Assembly: GCF_015714725.1 (NCBI RefSeq)
Contig: NZ_WBKM01000118.1
Coordinates: 29,302-93,301, forward strand
Source: Nostoc sp. WHI
GTDB lineage: Bacteria; Cyanobacteriota; Cyanobacteriia; Cyanobacteriales; Nostocaceae
DNA length: 64,000 nucleotides
Reading direction: 5' to 3'
Positions 58,119 through 64,000 of this stretch are shown in pieces. The number at the start of each line of letters is the position of its first letter. The first letter of the stretch is position 1. The notes below the pieces were generated by a model. It searched no databases. It saw nothing but the letters and a program-made list of their open reading frames with translations, and was not told the DNA's origin. Position numbers and translations under genes: made by a program.

Positions 58119-58292
58119 CTAGTTTAAGTCTACTTGAGCAATTGAGTCTGTCAAAATGATGCTTTGGGTATGCTCTTGAAAATTTTTGCCTCCGGCACGC
58201 TCCGCGAACACAAAAGTACCATCAGACTCCGGCAGTTGAGTATGATCGGGAAACGGGGGTGATATTGCAATATCAGCAAGTGTTTCACTCAT
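58119..58292 (-). pseudogene. N-terminal fragment of a Uma2-type gene with an in-frame repeat
   Basis: A 57-aa frame MSETLADIAISPPFPDHTQL then PESDGTFV, KNFQEHTQSIILTDSI and a stop. Apart from the inserted block FAERAGGK, this resembles the N-terminus of one subgroup of Uma2 proteins. The insertion is encoded by TTCGCGGAGCGTGCCGGAGG, a type of dispersed repeat. The nuclease domain is missing, so the gene is dead. Confidence 0.5.
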
Positions 58293-58319
58293 ATTTTCAT
58301 TCAGTGTTTATAGCAAATT

Positions 58320-58925
58320 TTAGAGACAAAACAACGTGTCACGCGTATCTCTTCCTGTAATTGGATTGGTTCCTTTGGCAAGTTTGCACAATTTTTTTTG
58401 CTCATCGGAACGCAGCAGCGTATCGGTAAAATCTGCCCCGTCAATGACTGCACCATCAAATCTGGCGTTAGCAGCAAAGGCACCCTCCAAAAGTGCATTT
58501 GTTAGATTTGCTTTGATTAAACGAGCTGAGTCTAGAGTCGCATTTGTCAAGTCAGCTGCCTCCAAATTCGCAGATTCCAAATTTGCCGCAAAGAAACTAA
58601 CACCACGCAAATTAGCATGGCTAAAGTTGCTCTGGCGAAGATTGGCTTTGGTAAAGCTGGAGTCTGTTAAATCACGTCCTGAGAAATCAGCCTCGACCAA
58701 AATTTCTTTATTGTATTCGAGTGCCAAAGCTGTTGGAGCAAAACCGACTATTGCGGTGATGCCAACTATTGCCCACAGGAATAAACTGAATATGCTTGCC
58801 CAAATCCAATGGTCTGTTTTACGTTCCAACTTCAACTCACTATGGGATGAGTTGAATGTAGAAACCGTTGTGCGTAGGCGTAGCCCGCCGCAGGCATCGC
58901 TTACCTTAGAATTCATGTAATTCAT
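58320..58925 (-). CDS. Membrane-anchored pentapeptide-repeat protein
   Basis: 201 aa. A membrane helix or signal at about 43-68 ([20 protein letters not shown], followed by ALALEY). Residues about 78-165 are pentapeptide repeats of the A(D/N)LXX type ([39 protein letters not shown]), forming a right-handed beta-helix. C-terminal C180 and C200 may pair by disulfide. Similar to thylakoid-lumen pentapeptide proteins. The first about 20 codons include the dispersed 35-bp repeat at 58871-58905, so the original start may have been displaced. Confidence 0.8.
   Translation of the reverse strand: MNYMNSKVSDACGGLRLRTTVSTFNSSHSELKLERKTDHWIWASIFSLFLWAIVGITAIVGFAPTALALEYNKEILVEADFSGRDLTDSSFTKANLRQSNFSHANLRGVSFFAANLESANLEAADLTNATLDSARLIKANLTNALLEGAFAANARFDGAVIDGADFTDTLLRSDEQKKLCKLAKGTNPITGRDTRDTLFCL
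58871..58905. repeat. Dispersed 35-bp repeat (copy 2, inside a gene)
   Basis: Matches 43502-43536 with two differences. It encodes residues [12 protein letters not shown] of the pentapeptide-repeat protein. Confidence 0.85.
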
Positions 58926-58939
58926 GATATTTTTAGTAA

Positions 58940-59551
58940 ATGGCTAACCTTCCTCCATCTCATTATCCAGATATTGGTCATTTAGGAGAAGACCTTGTAG
59001 CTGAATGGTTACAATCTACAGGTTGGATAATTCTGCATCGTCGCTTTTCTTGTCGCTGGGGAGAAATTGATATTATTGCCCAATATGATGGAGGAGAAGG
59101 GGAAGCAGGGGAGCAGAGGAGCAGGGGAGCAGGGGAGCAGGGGGAGAACTTCTTACTCAGCACACAGGACTTAGGACTCAATACTCAGCACGGGCTAAAC
59201 GCCCCACTACCGCTAACAGCACTCACCACTCAGCACTCATTACTGGCATTTGTGGAAGTCAAAACCCGTAGTTCAGGTAGTTGGGATGCAGGGGGAAGAA
59301 GCGCAATCACCCTACAAAAGCAAGCAAAAATCTGCCGTACAGCTGGAATATTCTTAGCCCAGTATCCTGAGAAGGCAGATTATTCTTGCCGGTTTGATGT
59401 TGCTATTGTCTACTGTCAAAGGATATCAAAAATCATGACTGAAGCTACGGCAAACCAGGAAGCTTTAGCTACTTCATCAGTAGCCGGATACAAGTTTAAG
59501 CTGCAAGAATATATTCCTACAGCTTTCGACTCTTCAATTGATAATGGTTAA
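58940..59551 (+). CDS. YraN (UPF0102) family nuclease-like protein with repeat insertion
   Basis: 203 aa, ATG start. The YraN fold (RecB-like nuclease) is visible in two halves: [31 protein letters not shown], then [22 protein letters not shown] and RFDVAIVYC. Between GEIDIIAQ and [10 protein letters not shown] is an extra block of about 50 residues ([19 protein letters not shown]... to TTQHS) encoded by GGGGAGCA repeats and other dispersed sequence. The catalytic elements GEIDII and FVEVK remain on either side, so folding may survive if the insert loops out. Function unknown. Confidence 0.85.
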   Translation: MANLPPSHYPDIGHLGEDLVAEWLQSTGWIILHRRFSCRWGEIDIIAQYDGGEGEAGEQRSRGAGEQGENFLLSTQDLGLNTQHGLNAPLPLTALTTQHSLLAFVEVKTRSSGSWDAGGRSAITLQKQAKICRTAGIFLAQYPEKADYSCRFDVAIVYCQRISKIMTEATANQEALATSSVAGYKFKLQEYIPTAFDSSIDNG

Positions 59552-59623
59552 TCAGTAATAGATAAAATACCTTGTATTACCAATGACCAATAATTTTGTA
59601 GTAGCGTTACAACCAATATAGTG

Positions 59624-60013
59624 TCATGCCAAAGTTTCTGGACAGTACCCTAAGCCTCGGACAAACTGTTGCCGGAACGCCTCAATTTCGTCTCTCTCTG
59701 GGCTACCGTGAGAAACTATAGCTACCTGATAGCGACGCATCACGTCCACAGGGCACTGTCCGGCTTCTAAACTCCAAAGTGCCATTTGCACCCTCATTGG
59801 CGGCTCATAGCTAATTCCTAATTCGTTTAGAAAAGCGCGGAAGTCGCCATCTTCTTGAGGCGAGACTTGACCTCTGAGTTTGATCCTAACCACCCAGCCA
59901 TCAATTTGATGAATTACGGTGACGAACGAAACAGGTGTCTGGGGTCTAGCGTGGAGGTGTTGAACAACCCTCAGAGTCAGACTGGCATTTGCCAGATAAT
60001 ACAAGTATTCCAT
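59624..60013 (-). CDS. Conserved cyanobacterial protein, unknown function
   Basis: 129 aa, no signal or membrane segment. MEYLYYLANASLTLRVVQHL, IHQIDGWVVRIKLRGQVSPQ, GISYEPPMRVQMALW and CPVDVMRRYQVAIVSHGS are well-formed blocks that suggest strong conservation, but I cannot name a family. ATG start; gene lies alone before queA. Confidence 0.65.
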   Translation of the reverse strand: MEYLYYLANASLTLRVVQHLHARPQTPVSFVTVIHQIDGWVVRIKLRGQVSPQEDGDFRAFLNELGISYEPPMRVQMALWSLEAGQCPVDVMRRYQVAIVSHGSPERDEIEAFRQQFVRGLGYCPETLA

Positions 60014-60285
60014 GTTTGTTGGTGCTTGGGATCAAAGCCAATCCTATATATCTATATTCGTCAATCAATGCCTGTTCCCGGTAGGGTAAAATCCCCCGTT
60101 TTTAGTGGGGAGGTTTACCCAATTTTTATGTTAATTGTCCGTGTTACCTAATATTATCAATCTTATAGCCTAGCGATGAAATTGAGTCCTTATGGCTTAA
60201 AGGATGTTTCAGAAGGAAAAGCTACAAACCAGCTTTTTTAAGAGAGTATAAATACTAAATAAAGCAAAAACTAGTACAGACTAAT

Positions 60286-61443
60286 TTGAACGACACCTCT
60301 GGCACACAAACAAAAGATTTTGAATTAGATTGTTCGGTATCTGGGTATGACTACGAACTACCTCCAGAACTCATTGCTCAAAACCCAGCAGTTCCTAGAG
60401 ATAGTTCGCGGTTACTGGTGGTTAATTCTCCCACTACAGGCAGCCAAACAGCACCCCTGCACCACATTTTCCATGATTTGCCTGCACTGCTTGGCTCTGG
60501 TGATTTATTAGTTATGAACAATACAAAAGTTATTCCAGCACGGCTTTATGGGAATAAATCCACTGGTGCCCAAATCGAGGTGTTGCTGTTGGAAGAGCGG
60601 CAATATAATTGTTGGTTAGCTTTGGTTAAACCAGGAAAACGCTTCAAACAGGGAGCGAAGATTATTTTTGAAGCAAGGCAATTGGGAATTGAGGATTGTG
60701 CAGATACTTACCCAGTAAAGAGTCTTCAACTTATGGCTACGGTTCTAGAAACAGATGCAGCAACAGGGGGGCGTTTGTTGCAATTTGATGTACCAGAGGG
60801 AATGTCTTTGGTGCAACTGTTAGAGGTATTTGGTGAAGTACCGCTACCACCGTACATCACTGCCTCGTCTGCTGCTGATGAACAGTATCAGACAGTTTAT
60901 GCTCAACAGCCAGGAGCGATCGCAGCTCCTACCGCAGGATTACACTTTACCCCAGAATTATTACAAAAGTTACGCGATCGCGGGATTAATCAAGCTTTTG
61001 TGACGCTACACGTTGGTGTGGGGACTTTTCGCCCTGTGGAAGTGGAGGACGTAACTACCCATCAAATGCATGAAGAATGGATTGAAATTTCCGCCGCCAC
61101 AGTAGAGCAAATCCGTGCTACTAAAGCAGCCGGTGGTCGGATTATTGCTGTGGGAACAACGGTAGTACGTGCTTTAGAAGCGGCGGCTCAATCTGGAAAT
61201 TTGCAACCATTTTGCGGTAAGATAAACCTATTTATTTATCCCGGCTACCAATGGCGACTGGTTGATGGTTTGATTACCAATTTTCACCTGCCGCGTTCTA
61301 GTTTGCTGATGTTGGTAAGCGCGCTAATTGGTAGACAAAGGTTATTGAATATATACAACGAAGCGATCGCTTCAGGGTATCGCTTTTATTCCTTCGGCGA
61401 TGCCATGCTAATTTTACCGGAAGTTGTAGGAGTTAGGAGTTAG
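60286..61443 (+). CDS. queA: S-adenosylmethionine:tRNA ribosyltransferase-isomerase
   Basis: 385 aa, TTG start. QueA transfers the ribosyl part of S-adenosylmethionine to preQ1 in tRNA, forming epoxyqueuosine. Family blocks: [66 protein letters not shown] and [17 protein letters not shown]. Length is normal. No other queuosine gene is adjacent. The Leu/Val-rich N-terminus before [12 protein letters not shown] makes the exact start uncertain by a few codons. Confidence 0.95.
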   Translation: MNDTSGTQTKDFELDCSVSGYDYELPPELIAQNPAVPRDSSRLLVVNSPTTGSQTAPLHHIFHDLPALLGSGDLLVMNNTKVIPARLYGNKSTGAQIEVLLLEERQYNCWLALVKPGKRFKQGAKIIFEARQLGIEDCADTYPVKSLQLMATVLETDAATGGRLLQFDVPEGMSLVQLLEVFGEVPLPPYITASSAADEQYQTVYAQQPGAIAAPTAGLHFTPELLQKLRDRGINQAFVTLHVGVGTFRPVEVEDVTTHQMHEEWIEISAATVEQIRATKAAGGRIIAVGTTVVRALEAAAQSGNLQPFCGKINLFIYPGYQWRLVDGLITNFHLPRSSLLMLVSALIGRQRLLNIYNEAIASGYRFYSFGDAMLILPEVVGVRS

Positions 61444-61469
61444 TAGCAGAGACGCGATAAATCGCGTCT

Positions 61470-63272
61470 TTACATTAGGGTTTTGGGCTTATCTGAACTG
61501 TATGGTGATATAACTGGCAATGTAAACCAAAAAGTTGCCCCTGCATCCACTGCACTTTTCACACCAATTTCACCGCCGTGAGCATTGATGATTTGCTTAC
61601 ACAGATACAACCCCAATCCCAAACTTACAGAATTGCGGATACTAGTACCCCGGAAGTAAAGGTCAAAAAGCCGATCGCTTTGTTGTTGACTAATTCCCAC
61701 GCCATTATCACTAACAGTACAATAAATTTTGTCATCCTTACGGGTAGCATTAATTGTCAAGAGCAATTCCGGGGGATTATGTTTAAGAGCATTGACAATT
61801 AAGTTAGAAAAAACTCGCCATAGTTGCGTCGTATCGGCATTTACTAGTGGCAAATCTGCAGATACCAGATTTTTCAAGGTTGCTCGATTTTTTGCCAGCA
61901 ATGGCTCTAAATCTGCGATCGCCGCTTCGACAACTGTCAGTAATTGTACGGATTGGTGTTGCAAAACTACACCTTGTACGTCGTTGATACGAGCTTCCAT
62001 CAACGAATTAATTAAATTAAGTTGGCGATCGCTACTTTGAATCATCCGCTCTAAAATTGAGCGTGAAATCGAAATATTTTCCTCTGGACGTGAAAGCAAA
62101 TTTTTCAGCACCATTAAAGTACCCAGCACTGGGTTGCGTAAGTCGTGGGAAACTGCATGGAAAAATACTCGTAATTCTTCTTCAGTTTGTTTGCGCTGGG
62201 TAATGTCTTCAATCAAACCTTCGTAGTAAAGCAGTTTTCCCTGTTCGTCATGGATTGCGTAGGCTTTTTCCGAAATCCAGACAATACTTCCGTCTCGACG
62301 ATAAATTTGAGACTCGAATTCCGAAACGCTACCATGCTTTTCCATCAGGCGCACAAATTCTGCCCGGCGGTTCGGATCAACATACAGTTGATGTTCAATA
62401 TCAGTGAAATTTGCTGTCACCTCCTCTGCTAAGGAGTAGCCATAAATGCGTGCTAAAGCAGGATTTGCTGTAATATAACGTCCATTGGGACTGCTTTGAA
62501 AAATACCTTCAACAGCATTTTCAAAAATGCTGCGATATTTAGCTTCTGCCACCTTGAGTTTTTGGTAGGCAGATTCAAGTTCTTGACGGGCGTAAAACTC
62601 AGAGCGTTGCAGGCGATCGTACAGATAAACGCCGATGTCACATATAGCACAAAACCAAAAAATGTATAAAATAAACGTTATATTATATATTCCTGGGTAT
62701 TCGGGGACTGGTATTTTTAGCCCAAGGACTGTATTCACACCAAAATAGTAAGCTAGCACACCCACTTGAGACAACAAATGCAGAATCCAGGAAACTGGCA
62801 TTAATACGGCTTGGCTCAAAAACAGCAGTGACCAGCCGATGGTGTCGGGTAGTGCGAAACCTTTGATGGTTGCTAACAACTGCGATACTAGACTAATTGA
62901 CCAAGAAGACCACAAAAATAATAAATCTGGACGATCGCGACCTAATTTAGTTTTATGTAGGGCAAAACAGATAATTATACTCAAAAGCATTGCAATATTG
63001 ATTACAAGGCTTTTAACTCTAAGTACTTCTGGCAGCCTTTCCAACTCTTTTAAAGAGAAAAAAAAGTCGTAAATGTCTCGCAAAGTAAAAGACAACAGAC
63101 AGATCAGTGCCAGCCATAACCATAAACGCAATCTCTGCCACAAAAAGCGATTGCGCCAAGCTTTGTAAAAAGTAGTTATTTCATCTGTTGTTGGTGCAGA
63201 AAAGGTTTTTCTCCACCACCTTTGCACTGTTGTAAATGGAGTAGCCATTAGCATCCGAGCAACTTTGCTCAT
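61470..63272 (-). CDS. Membrane sensor histidine kinase with PAS domain
   Basis: 600 aa. Several membrane helices at about 45-62, 88-105, 120-180 and 197-217, then PAS at about 245-360 (YRSIFENAVEGIFQS, IYRRDGSIVWISEKAY), HisKA with H376 in FFHAVSHDLRNP, and the ATPase domain with NALKHNP, DNGVGIS, LGLGLYLCKQI. It should autophosphorylate H376. No response regulator is adjacent. The stop is 26 bp from the end of queA, so the two converge. Confidence 0.9.
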   Translation of the reverse strand: MSKVARMLMATPFTTVQRWWRKTFSAPTTDEITTFYKAWRNRFLWQRLRLWLWLALICLLSFTLRDIYDFFFSLKELERLPEVLRVKSLVINIAMLLSIIICFALHKTKLGRDRPDLLFLWSSWSISLVSQLLATIKGFALPDTIGWSLLFLSQAVLMPVSWILHLLSQVGVLAYYFGVNTVLGLKIPVPEYPGIYNITFILYIFWFCAICDIGVYLYDRLQRSEFYARQELESAYQKLKVAEAKYRSIFENAVEGIFQSSPNGRYITANPALARIYGYSLAEEVTANFTDIEHQLYVDPNRRAEFVRLMEKHGSVSEFESQIYRRDGSIVWISEKAYAIHDEQGKLLYYEGLIEDITQRKQTEEELRVFFHAVSHDLRNPVLGTLMVLKNLLSRPEENISISRSILERMIQSSDRQLNLINSLMEARINDVQGVVLQHQSVQLLTVVEAAIADLEPLLAKNRATLKNLVSADLPLVNADTTQLWRVFSNLIVNALKHNPPELLLTINATRKDDKIYCTVSDNGVGISQQQSDRLFDLYFRGTSIRNSVSLGLGLYLCKQIINAHGGEIGVKSAVDAGATFWFTLPVISPYSSDKPKTLM

Positions 63273-63335
63273 ACTTTGAGGGTGTTTCCCTTACTCAACA
63301 TTGCCATAAATAACACCCTCTCACTTTTTGGTGAT

Positions 63336-64000
63336 TTATGGGCGATTTGTTGCGGATGAAGTTGCCAGAGGCAATGTAAACCAGAAAGTTAACCCACGCT
63401 TACGGTTAGTAAAAACACCGATTTCGCCACCATGTGCCTTAATAACTTTCCGACAAAGATACATTTTTAAGCCAACGCTTGTAGAACAACAGTCTTGGGG
63501 GTCACGTACATGGAGATCGAAAAGGCGATCGCACTCTAGTTTACTCATCGTTACACCGTCATCTTGAATTTGAGTGCGAATCATTCCTGCCTCAACGGTG
63601 GCACTCAAGATAAAGTTTAATCCTGGTGGATTATTTTGCAAGCTATGTGTTACTAAATTTGCCAAAACTTTCTGCAACAGATTTGCATCTGCCATTACTA
63701 ACGGTAAATCTGCGGGAACCAAGTTTTTCAAAGTTGCTTGGTTTTGGATCAGCATGGGTTCCAACTGGGCGAATATTCCTGACAGTAGGGTGCTAAATTG
63801 CCCAAGCTCGAGCTTGATATCAATCCCCTGTTTTTCACAGGAATTGATTTCTAGCAATGAGTTAATCATCGTCAGTTGGCGATCATTGCCTTGAATCATT
63901 CGCTCGATTATCGAGCGAGATACTGGAATTGGGGATTGGGGATTGGGCATTGGGCATGGGGCATTGGGTATTAATTCTTCTCCCCTGCTCCCCTGCTCCC
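63336..64000 (-). CDS. Histidine kinase, C-terminal part (runs off window)
   Basis: The frame is open to the window edge. From residue VSRSIIERMIQGNDRQL onward it parallels the neighbouring kinase (ISRSILERMIQSSDRQL) through LEPMLIQNQATLKNLVPADL and the ATPase domain; LGLGL is changed to VGLKMYLC and NALKHNP to HSLQNNP, so ATP binding may be weak. Upstream of that point the frame passes through ATTGGGG and GGGGAGCA repeats (encoding NPQSPIP and similar), which seem inserted just after the phospho-acceptor helix. Whether a normal N-terminus continues cannot be seen. Confidence 0.75.
   Translation of the reverse strand, partial: EQGSRGEELIPNAPCPMPNPQSPIPVSRSIIERMIQGNDRQLTMINSLLEINSCEKQGIDIKLELGQFSTLLSGIFAQLEPMLIQNQATLKNLVPADLPLVMADANLLQKVLANLVTHSLQNNPPGLNFILSATVEAGMIRTQIQDDGVTMSKLECDRLFDLHVRDPQDCCSTSVGLKMYLCRKVIKAHGGEIGVFTNRKRGLTFWFTLPLATSSATNRP

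Noticed and set aside
57928..58122. 64-aa plus-strand ORF
   Set aside because: Low-information Ser/Phe/Leu composition with HIP1 sites inside; it also overlaps the Uma2-like fragment end.
58336..58920. 194-aa ORF on the plus strand
   Set aside because: It is the antisense shadow of the pentapeptide-repeat gene, whose repeats keep the opposite frame open.

Overview
The window looks like chromosomal DNA from a filamentous, probably heterocyst-forming cyanobacterium of the Nostoc/Nostocales type. The evidence is the frequent GCGATCGC (HIP1) octamers, several arrays of 7-bp tandem repeats, and typical cyanobacterial genes: an NTRC fusion, a Ycf65/PSRP-3 ribosomal protein, a DUF1818 protein, cyanobacterial-type glutamate-cysteine ligase, tandem DUF29 genes, Ser/Thr kinases with WD40 or FHA domains, and Uma2 and Rpn nuclease families. 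No species can be named from the sequence alone.

Left region (1-11.4 kb). A partial coiled-coil gene and an HDAC-like deacetylase precede an accessory stretch. This holds a 1499-aa superfamily-1 helicase with an IF2-N-like N-terminus, a 610-aa PLD-type nuclease, and about 3 kb between them. The 3 kb contains a glutamine-amidotransferase-like gene, an internally deleted ISAs1-type element, a GAF-domain fragment, and remnants of a second helicase-PLD unit. The module appears to have been duplicated, after which each copy lost the opposite gene.

Middle-left (11.5-28 kb). Mostly housekeeping: gshA, trmL, a LysM-M23 murein hydrolase behind a 730-bp leader with a strong terminator-like hairpin, tRNA-Met, a HAD phosphatase, ycf65, a WD40 protein kinase, tRNA-Pro, rpoZ, a poly-gamma-glutamate hydrolase homologue and an aminotransferase. 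At tRNA-Met there is a 1.6-kb relic of an integrative element: a 54-bp exact repeat of the tRNA 3' part on both sides, a truncated integrase start and two cargo genes.

Middle (28-48 kb). A PP2C phosphatase and an FHA-kinase, both with zinc ribbons, form a likely signalling pair. A glycosylation locus follows: a 1244-aa methyltransferase/glycosyltransferase fusion and two OGT-like (GT41) proteins next to a type IV pilin gene. Then come Uma2 and Rpn nucleases, NTRC, a PIN toxin-antitoxin pair, an ABC permease and a ROK sugar kinase.

Right (48-64 kb). A decayed ABC sugar-binding protein gene, pyrG, a cell-wall amidase, and a defence-like cluster (PIN pair, RelE/Xre pair, and a DEAH helicase fused to an HNH nuclease). 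These are followed by a pentapeptide-repeat protein, a YraN protein interrupted in frame by dispersed repeats, queA and two related histidine kinases, the last running off the window edge. Dispersed repeats inside reading frames are a recurring theme here.
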